DNA of 64,000 nt from Aphrophora alni. Lineage: Eukaryota; Arthropoda; Insecta; Hemiptera; Aphrophoridae. Below, in pieces: positions 11,097-22,905 of this stretch. Within the stretch, counting starts at the first letter, position 1. Each line of letters starts with the position of its first letter. A model generated the notes under the pieces. The model was not told the DNA's origin. It searched no databases and saw only the letters and a list, made by a program, of their open reading frames with translations. The DNA is taken from NCBI GenBank assembly GCA_963513935.1, contig OY740771.1, positions 9,639,138 to 9,703,137 on the forward strand, in the 5' to 3' direction. The position numbers were made by a program, and so were the translations under genes.

Positions 11097-12980
11097 CAGG
11101 CACGTAGCCAGGGGAGGGGCTTGAGCCCCCTCCGAAATTATTTTTTGTTTAAATTAAGTACTTTAGAAAATTAAAATCATATTTGTGCAAAAAATATGAA
11201 TGAATCGCTCTTTTTCAAACTAGTTTTTAATATTAATAAAGTTTGCTTCTTCTCAAATCAGTCCTATAAATAAATGACCTATTCAAAAATATAATCCCAT
11301 GTATGCATATAAACAAGGCAGACATTTATATGATCAAACATCAGAAAATTTGACCAAAGTTATTTTGGAAAAGTGTGAAAGTTTGGGCATCGATATGAGT
11401 AAGTGCGTTGGACAAGGATACGATGGTGCAGCCAACATGGCTGGCCACCTTGCTGGGGTTCAGAGTAGGATCAGAAACAATACCCGAATGCTAGATATGT
11501 TCACTGTGCAAGCCACCGCCTAAACCTTGCACTGTCTAATACTATGACAAATCCTACCGTACGAAACTGTCTTGGAGTTGTGAGTGAAGTTACAAACCTC
11601 TTTCGCAACAATTCAAGAGCAAATAAAATCCTGCAAGGAAACATTTCAATACATTTTCCAGAGAGCAAGAAAAGAAGACTCCTAAAACTGTGCGAAACAA
11701 GATTTGTTGAGCGTCATGACAGTCTCCTAACATTTGTTGAACTGTTTAAATGTGTCATTGTAAGTTTGGAAGAGATCACAGAAAACGCATCAACAATTTT
11801 CCCCACAGTCTCAACATTATTGGCAGCCCTGGAAAAAAGTGGTTTCCTCTTTAGTCTTTTTGTATGCAACAAATTATTTAGTATCACCTTACCTCTCTCA
11901 ATTTCTTTGCAAGAATAAAGTCTGGATTTGGCATCAGCACTAAACCACACTAAAAATGTGTTAACAACATTGGAGCAACTGAGAAGTAATGCAGAAAAGG
12001 CGTTCAAAGAAATATTCAATTCTGCTTCTCAGCTATCTACAGACGTCTTCGAAAGTCAGCTGAAAGCTCCGAGGATTACATCGAGACAAACTCATAGGGC
12101 AAACCCAAATACTTCATCTTTAGAACAGTATTTCAGAGTGGCAATATTCATTCCTTGCATTGATTCACTTATTCTTAATTTGACCTCCAGATTTATTTCG
12201 AATGAAGACATCATGCCAAGTTTTCAAGTAATGCTATGGAAAAATTGTCTCCATATTTCCATGACAAGGCATCATTAGAATCCGTAAAATCTGAGTATAT
12301 TTTGTGGTGCAACAAGCTTTCTTCAATTCCAGTTGAGACTGAAGTCTTAAAAGTGTTGGAGTCATGCGATAAAACCTATTATCACACTATAAATTATCTC
12401 CTAACGGTGCTAGCCACGGTGCCTGTTACAACTTGTAGTGTAGAACGGTCGTTCTCTACAATGAAAAGAGTTAAAAGTGTGACCCGAAATTTGATGAGAG
12501 ATGATAGACTGAGCGCGCTTAGCCATACTCTCTATCCATTGGGACTTAGCTCCTCAACCAGATGAAGTCATTGATGTTATGGCAAGAAAGAAAATAAGAA
12601 GATTGCTGCTGTAAACTGACAGTTAACAAGTGAATGATAATTGTGAACTAACTTTTGTATTAAACATTTCAATTGACATTTCTAATATTGAAAAAGTATT
12701 TTTACTGTCTGGTCTCAAAAATAATTTGATGTATCTATAATTTTCATGTTTGTGAAATTAGATTTATGATTTGTTAATTGTACTTATAAATGAATAAAAT
12801 AATATGTCTGGTAATTAATGTGAAAAATACTTTATTCTACCTAGCCACTATATATAACATATTCTAGCTTCTATATATAAAATATATAACATTAGCCTTC
12901 TGCTTAGCTACTATATATAACATGTTATATATAATCACTAATTTAGCCCCCTCCGAAGTAAAATCTTGGCTACGTGCCTG
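11097..12980 (+). mobile_element. hAT transposon, 1,884 bp, intact ends, dead transposase
   Basis: The TIRs are CAGGCACGTAGCCAGG (11097-11112) and CTTGGCTACGTGCCTG (12965-12980), 15 of 16 paired. They are flanked by an exact 8-bp TSD, CTTCTTAC (11089-11096 and 12981-12988). A subterminal GCCCCCTCCGAA is present near both ends. The 8-bp TSD and CAG-start TIR define the hAT superfamily. The 5' half of the transposase gene is missing and the rest is frameshifted, so the copy is non-autonomous. Intact TSD and TIRs with decayed coding suggest mobilisation in trans after an internal deletion. Confidence 0.93.
11299..12612 (+). pseudogene. hAT transposase, C-terminal part, frameshifted
   Basis: Open segments 11299-11523, 11544-11918, 11928-12278 and 12236-12565 are pieces of one protein in different frames. 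The first contains the hAT catalytic-core motif GQGYDGAANMAG. A frame change near 11505 is needed to read the expected HCASHRLNLALSNTM, which runs into the second piece (ETRFVERHDSL). The last piece carries the hAT C-terminal dimerisation signature (VPVTTCSVERSFSTMKRVK). After one more shift near 12528 it ends LAPQPDEVIDVMARKKIRRL and a stop at about 12612. This layout is typical of hATs annotated as ZMYM1-like or '52 kDa repressor' proteins. The N-terminal zinc finger and first catalytic part are absent. Confidence 0.9.
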
Positions 12981-13056
12981 CTTCTTACGATAAAATTATA
13001 GGCATATATGTAAATATGAGTTCTCAAAATCCGCTTAAATTATTTTGATCAAATAC

Positions 13057-13105
13057 AACATAACCTAACCGCCCTAACCTAACCCACCCTAACCTAATCT
13101 AACTT
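13057..13105 (-). repeat. Short degenerate (CCTAA)n tract
   Basis: Reads ATAACCTAACCGCCCTAACC with further CCTAACCTAA units: the insect telomere motif on the minus strand, interrupted by CC insertions. The rest of 12989-13925 shows nothing I can assign. Confidence 0.7.
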
Positions 13106-13925
13106 TATTTAATAATTTGACACTACTTATCTATTAAAGTGTCTACAGATTTTTGTGTCTGTTTCTGATGACTTTAAGCACGATTGCAAAGGTTTATCCA
13201 ACATGTGTGCTTTGGACATTCCAAATCGGTCACTCTTGAACTTATGTTGTTAGTTAGATTTATTTTAGAAATTTTTAAAATGTTTACATCTATGAATTTT
13301 ATCTACGTGGTTCGCCCAGGAATTTACGGACCCTAGCAGGAACTTTCTAAGATCAGGTTTTTCCCTCTTGTCCCACGTTTTCACCACACTTTATCCTATC
13401 TTCTTGTTAATTAACCGCTCTAATCTAATCTTTAACCACACCCTAATCTTCTAATAAAGCCCTTAAGGACACAAACGAATGGTAGGTCTAAAAATGTCAA
13501 TTTTAGTTACACGTCCGCATATCGTGGAAGTCTTTGTAAGTTTATTGTCTCAAAATCGTTTATGCGCTATTTAAGATATTACACCTACTAGAGTCTTATA
13601 AACGGTGCTTTTATTAAGGTGTAGTTTGGGGGGTAAGATGTTGGATTTTAAGAAATTTTAATTAAAATGAATAGAGACGTTTTTGAGAGAAGTGAAATTT
13701 TAGTTTTTATGGTCATTTATCAGAAATGAGAATAAACTATTTAACAGTTTTTTTGGATACTTATAGTTCAAGACAGACGACAGAATTATCGTAAAAACCT
13801 TTTTTTTATTCAATAGATCATTTGAGATCAAAATTGATTTTTTGGAGGGCAAAACACTTTTTTTCTTTCATTAACTACTTCTTTTTACAAGCGATGTTTT
13901 TATAAGAAAGTAAAATATCAATATA

Positions 13926-14822
13926 CAGGGTGATCAGCTTAATAGAGGCTCGGGTAATAAAATGTATTGAAAATAAAGAACAGATTTCACTGAAATTTTA
14001 GTCTTCATCAAAACGTACAATAAATGTTCAAAGTGATGTCCATTAATGTACATAAACTTGTCAACATGCTTCACTTTGCTTGTGGAAACCTCACTGATCT
14101 CTGCAGTAACAACGGTTGATATTTATTTCCTAATTAAAGTTGTGTGGATTACTCTTGAATACTTGATTTTTCAAACTCCCCATAAGAAGAAATCGAAACT
14201 AGACTGATCTTGGTGACCAAATTCCTTTGGAAATAATTCTTTCCTTAAAAAAATCACGCAACGTATTCATGGTATGACAGATCGTCCTGCTGCAACCAAT
14301 AATAATGCTCATCTTTTTCTTTAAGGTGATCAATGAATTGTTGAATAATTTCTTGATACGCCTCGGCATTCACAGAAGATCTACTGATAACAACTTCAAT
14401 GTTTTGTAAATTTAGTTCTGTTAAAACAGATTTGTTACTGAGCCAGTATACCGAAACTTCTTAATAACTGGAGCTGGAGTTGCTTTATCAAATTTTACAA
14501 GAAATACTTCTCTGCAGTGTTTGTAAGAACCATATTTTATTAAAGTTTTCAACAATAAACACCCATTTCTTGTAGTGTAGTACGTAATTTTAAATGCACT
14601 GTTCTATTTGAAAGAGACCAAAACTGCACAAAATGATGTTTTGAAATTGAATAACAACAATTATTACAGCTGAAGTAATCAAATAAAATCAGCTGATTCA
14701 GGCTAGCCAACACAAACAGCCAACAATGACTGAAATGATTTAAATCATTGTATATAGAGGTATAACCTCTAATTTTTAATATATTATTAAAACCGGGTCT
14801 CTTTTATGCTGATCTCGCTCGG
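13926..14822 (-). mobile_element. Tc1/mariner-type transposon relic, about 0.9 kb
   Basis: Ends are CAGGGTGATCAGCTTAATAG at 13926 and, inverted at the right, ATGCTGATCTCGCTCGG up to 14822. A TA lies on both sides (13924-13925, 14823-14824), the mariner target duplication. The TIRs agree over GATCAGC and GAGNCCCGG-type blocks but differ at the outermost six bases. The minus strand contains a decayed transposase. Confidence 0.75.
13990..14640 (-). pseudogene. Mariner-type transposase relic
   Basis: On the minus strand YWLQQDD (14300-14283) matches the WQQDGA block around the second catalytic Asp. In a shifted frame (about 14205-14140), FRFLLMGSLKNQVFKSNPHN matches the FDFFLWGxLK block, with the catalytic Asp replaced by Arg and the Trp by Met. 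A third frame gives VKHVDKFMYING near the C-terminus. Several stops and frameshifts make it inactive. The N-terminal helix-turn-helix part is not recognisable. Confidence 0.7.
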
Positions 14823-15235
14823 TAGAATATACAGGGTATTTGTCAACTCAAGTTGCCTAATATGGTAACACTGAAAATCTATAGAATGTACTGTACCTAA
14901 AGTTTTTCCTTTCTAAAGATTTAAAATGCGTAAGTATTCTGTACAAAATAAAAGATTGTTTATTATTTGTAACTTGAATTGTATTTATGTTTTTCTTATT
15001 GTTTTATTTGATTACTTTCTGAGTTTTAAGTATTTTGTGTGTAAGGCAATATCGGAAAAATATAATAAAACCAAAAAATAACGAATCTTTTTTTTATTTT
15101 AGAAGCATTAATTTAGTTTCAAAATATTAAAGCAACAGTTCAAATGAACAGCGTTTTCTACATATCATTTTAAAGATATCTTCAACTTTTTTTCCCAACT
15201 TCAATTAAAAATTCGTTTAGAAGTTCGAAAAAATC

Positions 15236-15500
15236 AATTTTAGTTTTTTTCCCGTTGTTTAAAAGAGAAAAACCTCTCACCTTCGCCTTATAAAAACAAG
15301 GAATAAAAAAATATATATAAAGACCACTAGCCCTCTAAATACTCCAATAGCGTCAGTTTCGGAACAGAACGAGTGTTGGTCAATTGAGGTCTGATAGGAA
15401 AGATGAAAGAGAGGGATATAACCCCAAAAAACAGATAAAAAAGTATCGATCCAGTGAAGTCCCTCGGGATTGCCACACTGAGAGTGAGCCACTGAGAGAA
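15236..15500 (-). repeat. R280 copy 4 (near full length)
   Basis: Runs from CCCGTTGTTTAAAAGAGAAA through CCTCTCACCTTCGCCTTAT, ACTAGCCCTCTAAATACTCC and GATAGGAAAGATGAAAGAG to CCCTCGGGATTGCCACAC. One of the better copies for defining both ends. Confidence 0.9.
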
Positions 15501-16237
15501 AATATAACCATTTTATAACCTCAGGGTTAACCACGAGCAATATCAATTACCATGTAATTTTTCGAATCACGTTTTAAAAATCTATTATTAGTTTATGTTG
15601 TTATGATATCATTTTTCCAAAATAAATGCGCAACTCCGTTAATAATATTCAACCCTAATGAATGAGCTTTGTATTTTTTTGGCAACAAAATTCCAGTCGT
15701 CCTTCCATGGACCTCGGACCGGTAGATCAAATATCTCCACCTTTGCTACGGCTTCTGACATCAACATATAGTCTTCCTAGTTTTGTACGTCATTAGGTAT
15801 GTGTGTGGCAAGTGTCTACAGTCTGGAACTCTTCTTCAACAGGTAACATCCTTTGTGTTACTTTTTAAGTTGCTTTTGGGCCTCCTTGATTAAAGATAAA
15901 ATAATTTGCTAGTTAGGGCTACCACTGGTTAGTTTTCATCTAGGCGGGATTTGTTTTCATTAAATTTACGAACTCGTGAATCCTTTTGGGATATAAATTT
16001 CAAATACTACTTTAGTTTAAACTGTATAATATGTTGTCTGATTCAATTCTTTAGTGAAATCGTCACTACTGTTCCTAAGTATAACCTGGTAAATAGACGT
16101 GTTTCTATAGGCATAAAAATGATATCATAAGGTAACGTAGATTTGATCATTCTTATATTGTACATTTGTTGAACAGGTTGTACAGAATTTGACATTAAAC
16201 AATTGAAACTGCTTAGCTGAAAGTAATGGTGATTATA
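15501..16237. other. No recognised feature
   Basis: Slightly more GC-balanced around 15700-15900 than its surroundings. I find no splice-bounded open frame there. Confidence 0.5.
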
Positions 16238-17188
16238 CAGGGTGTTTTCAAAACTTTAGCCTTATTTCTCACATTAAAACCAATGAAAAAGTTAATATAA
16301 ATCTATTTCCTAAAATAGTTAGTTTCTGTCTAGCCGCCATTTTGTGTTTTTAACAAAAAAAAAAAAATCTTATCTATTTTACGATAAATGATAGTTAAAA
16401 TTTTACATGCTAGGTAGCGTTTTTTGAAAACCCTATCGGATAAATAAATCAATAAAAAAAAAAATCAATCAATTTACTTTACTACTTTCAAAATGGCGGC
16501 TATAAGCCTTTTTATCATCGAATATCTAAAAAACTGTTATTTTTATAAAATATTTTCATTTTTAACCACAACACCTGGAGTATTGGAAAGAGTCCGGCAG
16601 TCGATGAGAAGATGGATGGATGTATTTTATGGATGTATTTTAAATAAGCGCCACACCTTTGAAGAGCTCCTCTAGTTTTCATACTGATCTTGTTTTCCAT
16701 TATTTTTTTTTGTAAAATAAATTTCCATTAAAAACAAAATGATTCATTATTTCATTCCTGGTCAAATTTTGGTTCTTGGATGTATTAAATAATTATCAAT
16801 AATTACTGTTTTCAATATTTTTCGATAACGCAGTATTCCTTTAAGCTTCAGAAAGAATAACAAAAAATTGTTTGTTGTTATAAAAAAAGGGGAAATATTC
16901 TCTAAACCTAACTGTTTTTGAGATATTCGACGCTAAAGTTTAAATAGCCTCCATTTTGAAATGAGTAAAGGAAACTAGTTGATTATTTTTCTAAATTGTA
17001 TCATTGTAACACCAAGTAGCATGCAAAATTTCAGCTCTATATCGTTTACTGTTAAAAAGATATGAATATTTTCTTAAACGGCGGCTAAATATAAAACTAA
17101 CCAATTTAAGGAAATATGTTTATGTAAATTGGTTTTGTTATGAGGAATGAGCTGCTGAAGTTGTGGAACGATTTTTGGAAACACCTTT
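16238..17188 (+). mobile_element. Probable mariner-type relic with CAAAATGGCGG blocks
   Basis: The left end CAGGGTGTTTTCAAAAC (16238, preceded by TA) has an imperfect inverted partner TTTTTGGAAACACC (about 17173-17186). Inside are GCCGCCATTTTG, CAAAATGGCGGC and a transposase C-terminus at 16581-16675. The right end has lost the canonical CCCTG terminus, so the boundary is tentative. Confidence 0.5.
16581..16675 (+). pseudogene. Mariner-type transposase C-terminal fragment
   Basis: Reads GVLERVRQSMRRWMDVFYG then RHTFEELL and a stop at 16673-16675. This matches the family ending 'LERVRxSxRRRxxxCxxxNGxxFEHLL-stop'. Upstream frames to 16493 are repeat-derived, and the DDE core is missing. Confidence 0.6.
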
Positions 17189-17734
17189 CATAATAAAAAC
17201 ATTATATATACCATAATATGGAAAATTAGAAAATAAATTTTGTGCAAAAACACTATTAGACGGATTGATGAAAAACAAAGTTTACCTCGCACTTTCGACT
17301 TCTTTTGATGTACTCTACCTCTAAAGTTATTTTCTTTCTGAAATATTCTGTTTATTACTTAAAATTTTTTTATTTAAAGGGGGAAAGTTTTTTGTATGAA
17401 ATGTTTATTAGAGCCAAATCTGATTACAAGTGCCCCACCCATACCATATTGGCAAAATGTGTAGCCTACTTGCAAATTTCAAATCATTTATCCTACTCGA
17501 TGATTTTAAGTAGTAAATATCACAATTGTTATGCAGATATATGCTGAGGTCCCCTGAGTCCTAAAAAGTTGTTTTTTGGAATGATGTTTATGTTTCGTAT
17601 AAAAGGGTGAACAGATTGTAATAAAATTTGGTATGTGAGCATATTGTGTCATATTCATTGTAATAATTATATCTGCTTGGATCTAGATAATTAATTTGAG
17701 TATAATTGTCTGACAATCCTAACCTAACCTAGAG
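17189..17734. other. No recognised feature; ends in a CCTAACCTAACC pair
   Basis: AT-rich. CCTAACCTAACCTAG at 17718-17732 directly precedes the hairpin. Confidence 0.5.
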
Positions 17735-17797
17735 TTTTGGAGTTCCTCTGTCTTCGAGAGTATTAAATTACGTCTCGAAGATGGAGGAACTCCGAAA
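17735..17797 (+). ncRNA. 25-bp stem-loop, fully pairable as + strand RNA
   Basis: Arms 17735-17759 and 17773-17797 with a 13-nt loop. As DNA they differ at three positions. In a plus-strand transcript all three become G-U wobbles, so the stem is complete, whereas in a minus-strand transcript they would be A-C mismatches. The stem is short for an insect pre-miRNA, and the DNA could be a MITE remnant. No neighbouring gene to regulate is visible. Confidence 0.4.
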
Positions 17798-17865
17798 TGC
17801 GTCGACAAATATAAATAATTTATAAAATGCTAGGGCAGAAGATTATACTCAAATTAAAATTTGGA

Positions 17866-18725
17866 GGTAGCTGTCATAAGGAAAACAAATTAAGATTTTA
17901 TCAAAGTCGGGCCGAACTGGTTTGATCAAGTTTTGCTCAAGGTAGCTTCGAAGGACCCAAACAAAACTTATTATTCCCCATTTCTTGATCTAAAACTAAA
18001 ATGTCACTTCTTTAGTTGTCGGGAAAAAACTTAAAAAAATCACTCCACGTAAAGGTTTTATAAAATTTTTCAATTTTCATATTCGACTCCACCGATTTCT
18101 TTCAAATTTGAGTTAAATGTAAATTGTAATGACTCAAACCTGTGTGGACAAGAGCAAGACTTACGTATTTTTAGGAATATGGTAGCTCCACTGATTAAGT
18201 ATTTTTCTAAATAAAAATAAAATATTGGACAGATGATGTAAAAAAAGTTTTACAAAGAGTGGCCGATTCTTGTGGGATTTCTTTTTAAACACTTCAAAGT
18301 ATAAATGTTGAAGTGCATCATGTTATTGAGTATCAATACAAACGTCAGTCAAGACGATGAAGAAGATATTTCACGGTAGAAAGACGAGATCATAATGATA
18401 TCGCTCAAGAAACCCACAATGACAGTTAAGTACTGTTAAAGGAAAAACACAAAAATGAAACTTGACAGCTGTTATTAATAAGCGGGAATTAAATATAAAC
18501 GACTGATGCGGAGGACGTGTTTATGGCACAAAAAAATAACCATTTTAGGTCCTTATTTAAATGTATAATTTTTTAATTTTTTTTTCAAAAAGGACGTTCA
18601 TAGTTCATTTTCATTTTTGGATCGACAACTTAGAAATAGAATTTTGTTGACAATTTGTTTTCATTCGGTTTGATTTGGTTTTAAGGTGGGTGAATGACAA
18701 AGTTTGTACAATGTTTTTGTGCCTT
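17866..18725 (+). repeat. RD copy
   Basis: Starts near TTTGGAGGTAGCTGTCATAA, contains GAAGGACCCAAACAAAACTT and AAAATGAAACTTGACAGCTG, and ends GGGTGAATGACAAAGTTTGT then ACAATGTTTTTGTGCC. It parallels 19380-20450 block by block. Non-coding in its present state. Confidence 0.65.
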
Positions 18726-19379
18726 TTTTATATTTACTGAAAAAATTCTCAATTTCTTTCTTTAGTAATTTTATTTTAGATAGAATCCTTTAAAATCCAA
18801 AATTTTATATAGTTTTTATTTCTTATTAATAAATCTGCTTAAACAAGACGTCTAGACCAACTACTATATGGGAACAGACTACAATTATCTAAAGAATGAG
18901 AGTGAAAAAGTAGACAAAAGAAATTGCAGCAATCCCGTCTCATTTCTGTTGTATTTAGGGAACAATGGGGATGCAACGGCAACAATAGCTCGCGCAGATT
19001 GGAAGTTCTGGTTTATCATTGCTTTGGATGTTTTTATTTCCGAAAATTTCTTCTTTTCCACCGTGTCTCTGTTGCGTTTGTTTTATTCCTAGAATTGGGA
19101 CTACAATCTTTTCCTTGGCATGTAACTAATATCTGACACAGAAGAGCACGAATTTGATATTGTAGATCGGATCGATTGTCGGCTTTGTGGGGAGCTTTGA
19201 TCTTGCTAATCATAGTTCAGTGGTAGAAGGATTTGTGTGCATGTAACAACTGAGTCATTGAAACTTCGTCTTGTATTTGTATTGCATAAATAAAGTGATT
19301 TTTGTGGAAAATTAGTGTTTTCATTAATTTATTGAAGTTTCCACACGTTTAGATCATTGCAGTGAATTTTATAAAACTC
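18726..19379. other. Unassigned stretch with two overlapping short frames
   Basis: Frames at 18868-19092 and 18924-19136 overlap and have no recognisable motif. ATAAATAAAG (about 19286) resembles a poly-A signal, but I cannot link it to a transcript. Confidence 0.4.
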
Positions 19380-20450
19380 GGGGACATTACCATTTTTTCG
19401 ATAACTATTGATTTTGGAGTAGTTGTCATAAGATAAAAACACAAAATTACGATTTTCTCAGAATTAAATTTTGTTGACTTGTAGCGTCTAAAAACTCAAC
19501 CAAAACGTATTGGTCGGACTCAATCAAAAAATACCAATGCACGATTTTTCGGTTAAAAAACAAAACAAAACAAAAATCGGCCACGGGTCCGTGTGACGAT
19601 GAAGTTTCCTTTAGGCTAGATTCTACATTCAGGAATTCGATATTGGATAATACCCAAACCCATTTTGAGGTCTTAATTCGTCATCCCAGATGTTGCCCGT
19701 GCACGATAGTCTTCCCAGATTTGTAGAGAGCTACACTACCGAAATGAATCTAAATACTCACACGGAACTAACACCAATTAATGTAAAGTTGCAGTTGGGC
19801 CACGCCCATTTTAAATTCTTCTCGTTTAAATAAAAATTAACACGTCCGGTTTGGGGATTGGGCCTCCGTTATAATCCCAATTAATGAACCAACCATGGTC
19901 AATTTACTATTAAGGTATAAAATCGATATTTAAACAAGTCTGACACTTCACACCACGTCTGGTTCCGAGAGCGGATGGGGGACTTCTCCAGTTTGACTAG
20001 CTTGGTCTGCTCAACATAGCTATAAACCCAGGTGTCCATTGCTGTATGGTAAACGGACGTTGCTCAAGTAGGTACCTTTAACTTCCGGTCTCGAATTTAG
20101 TGACACCGCAACAGTTGTTATAAATTCAATAATTTCTCCTCGCGTGAAAAATCTCATGTAAAAAAATGTACTCGTTCAGGAATAATTGACAAAAAACAAA
20201 AATGAAACTTCACCGCTGTCGCCAGAAGCTTGATTTTAATGAAATACCACTTACGGCGAAGACGAATTTCTGACACTAGTGAAGCACGTTTAGATTCTAC
20301 TTATTGAAACACGGTATCTACGGCTCATTTCCTAATAACTACCCAACTGACATTTTTTGACATTTTTTGTGACGATTACTTTTGGTTCGTTTTTATTTGC
20401 CTTTGAGGATTGGTGAGCGAGAAAGTTTGTGCAATTTTTGCCTAGCTAAC
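19380..20450 (+). repeat. RD copy (long)
   Basis: Shares GGAGTAGTTGTCATAAG, AATGAAACTTCACCGCTGTC, GAAATACCACTTACGGCGAA and the terminus GAGCGAGAAAGTTTGTGCAA with other RD copies. The segment 19590-20100 is absent from the others, so it is either an insertion or the more complete form. Confidence 0.6.
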
Positions 20451-20463
20451 AGTATTTTAAAAT

Positions 20464-20660
20464 CTCTGGCTGGTCTAGTGGTCAACACTATGGCTTCAAG
20501 AGTGAGAGGTTCAGAGTTCTAACCTCACCGGGGATCATACTTTAGAGAGTTGACACAGCGTCGTGAGGAAAATTAGAAATCTACGATTAGTAACGAACTC
20601 TGGTTGAGAAGGCTAGAACAACGACGTCAGGAAATTCGATGTGCTAACCACTCATTACCC
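20464..20660 (+). mobile_element. tRNA-headed SINE, copy 1
   Basis: The head reads GGCTGGTCTAGTGGTCAACA, containing an A-box-like TGGTCTAGTGG, followed about 40 bases later by a B-box-like GAGTTCTAACCTC. The body has AACGAACTCTGGTTGAGAAG and CTAGAACAACGACG, shared with the minus-strand copy at 33770-33936. A pol III promoter in the head would drive transcription of an active member. It is not a functional tRNA because the cloverleaf is not closed. Confidence 0.75.
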
Positions 20661-21148
20661 AACTGAGAAGCCGTCTGACAGGCCTAGAATCTTTTATAAA
20701 AATTACATTAAAAGAACAGTAACTTTTCCCCGTTAAGGAGAACGTAAGTTTATGGAACGACCGCAGTTTTTTTTTCATTATGACCAATAGTGTCAATCTT
20801 ACACTGTCTCCTAAATGTGAAACCTCAATATACTCACGGAGTTCTATATAACTATTCACCTGTCGGTAAAATTCAAAGGAAAGATTTCTCATTATTAAAA
20901 TTGAGCATAAAACTTTCTTATGCCCTTTATAATGGTTTTAAATAATAACAGCGTGAAATTACGCGGTTTGCACTTTCCTCGGTGTTTCTTGTTAGAAACA
21001 ACTGACCCAGTTTCAACTAATAATAATTTTTATTGCCGATCAGAACTTGGCGAATTGTTTTTGTGGAAATCAAGCTATTGTGATAATATCTCGGCCGACT
21101 GTTCAATTGGGAAGTGACTGTGACTTTTAGAGATTGTTCGAATCAAAG
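20661..21148. other. Unassigned; slightly higher GC
   Basis: The plus-strand open frame 20920-21117 shows no recognised domain. It lies just upstream of a Kozak-like ATG with a donor (next entry). Confidence 0.4.
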
Positions 21149-21181
21149 ATGGCAGCCTGTGGTTGGTTTGTGCGTCCTGCG
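21149..21181 (+). CDS. Possible short first coding exon
   Basis: The ATG sits in a good context (AATCAAAGATGGC). It encodes MAACGWFVRPA, then meets GTAAGGTAA, a good donor, in phase 0; reading on gives a stop within three codons. A 5'UTR-like stretch of balanced composition precedes it. I find no acceptor-bounded continuation that I trust, and the peptide is too short to identify. Confidence 0.22.
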
Positions 21182-21292
21182 GTAAGGTAATAGAAATTTT
21201 TAAAAATTTATTTGTAATTATTTATTCACAAATATTTCGTGTTTAAAGACGAATAACTTCTAGGTCATCATTGTCTTAGAAAACAACAACAT

Positions 21293-21335
21293 ATAATAAA
21301 GACCCCCTCGAATACTCTTTTACTCTGGTTTCCCT
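21293..21335 (-). repeat. R280 copy 5 (short piece)
   Basis: Only ATAATAAAGACCCCCTCGAA and TACTC remain, the central joint of the element. Confidence 0.6.
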
Positions 21336-22711
21336 GCAAATTACATATGCAGGGATATAATTTTGTTTACCCTTGATAAATGAGCAAAGGGATCGGTTTG
21401 AAAAGATTTTTAGCTTCCAAAAAAGATCCTAGTAATAAAACTAAATGGGTTAAAAATTTACCATTTTTTCCTTACTTGTCGTCAAGGAATTTTTTACATT
21501 AGTGGTTTTCTTCTCCCCTTTTCTTTCTCTAAAAGATAAGATAAATACTTGGAAATCCAAAAGCTGAATGCCTCGTCCACGTCTAACAGTGGTTTATTGT
21601 GACCTTCTTAGGCCTAGCTTGGACGACCGATTTTTAAGTTTTTGAAAAGAAAAATCTTACAACCAACGATCATATTAATTTTATTCCGGGATTTTTTATT
21701 AACACAATAATGAAGCCACACTTGCGGTAAACTAAGTGACCTCAAAGCGTCACATGTAAAGTATACCTATACTATTAACAAACGGGGAATGTGGCTGAAC
21801 GAAGGATCGCCTCACTCTCACACGCGTCATCACACACAGGCGCGCAGAGTAGCAGAACTGGCCGGTACCTGTCATGCACCACTCGCATGAGTTTACCTAC
21901 TGTGTTTCACTTGGATCAAACTTTCAATTATTTAATTTGTTATTTTTAAATAAAATCTGTAATATATTTTCATTCGTAGACTTCATTTCAAGACAAATGA
22001 GACCAAACCATGTATAATTTACTTTAATAGAGTCCAAAATCAACAATATTGTTTGCTATAAAAATAATAATAAGTTTGATTGAACAACACTATCGTATAT
22101 TTTCATCGAAAAATATGTACTTTTTGAGTTTAATTAAACAAAGGAGCACAACATAATAATAATAGTATGAAACATAATTTGTACTTTATTATTTAAATTG
22201 TGATAAACTGTATATGAATAAATATGTATTAAAACGGAAATATTGCCATTTACACAATGTCTTTTTTGTAAATTTAACATTTGCTCATCTAAGCAACAGT
22301 AATACAGAGAATAATTTTGAAAAACAGCAAAAAATTCCCTACTAATATTGAAAATGTAACAAATTTTTTTTTTACTCCAAATACATATAATCTTACACAC
22401 ATACATTACTATTAATTTTTATTCAGTACAAAAATTCCCTTATGGTGGAAAATACAGTCCAATGTACTTTAAATTCAGTATCAAACAAGTTTATTATTTT
22501 CCCAATTCTTTTGCATCATCTGTTATTTCCCTTCTCCCGTGTTTTTTTTCTTGGCCAGTCTATTGATCCTTTTCTCGTTCGTGTTCTCTAGCGCTCTCTC
22601 TTTGAGTGTCTATGCTTTTACTATCCTGACTTTTGCAGCAACAACTCCTTATATTCATGGTATAATTAATCACTCCAGAATCAATTGTCACTTGCGGTAA
22701 TCAACCTCTTT
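21336..22711. other. No recognised feature
   Basis: Includes a GC-balanced 120-bp piece at 21780-21900 (CGCCTCACTCTCACACGCGT) within AT-rich DNA, and long AT runs at 22080-22440. No splice-bounded frame. Confidence 0.5.
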
Positions 22712-22905
22712 AAAAAGAGCTTAAAATAGAGACCCGAAGCCCTCGAATATTCTAATAATGCCAGGGTCGAAAGGGAGCAACAATTGGTCAAGAAAGACAT
22801 GATAGGAAAAATGAAAGCGAGCAACCTAATCCAAGACTATATGATGGAAGCTGTAAATACAGCTAGGCTACCTCACCTGAACTCGTAATAAGTAAGTCTT
22901 AAAGG
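22712..22905 (-). repeat. R280 copy 6
   Basis: Contains GAAGCCCTCGAATATTCTAA, GACATGATAGGAAAAATGAA and CAGCTAGGCTACCTCACC, ending in CTCGTAATAAGTAAG. Confidence 0.85.

Noticed and set aside
11714..12019. 101-codon minus-strand frame
   Set aside because: Antisense shadow of the hAT transposase relic.
20464..20535. Possible functional tRNA gene
   Set aside because: Only A- and B-box-like words are present; the acceptor stem does not close and the body matches a second dispersed SINE copy.
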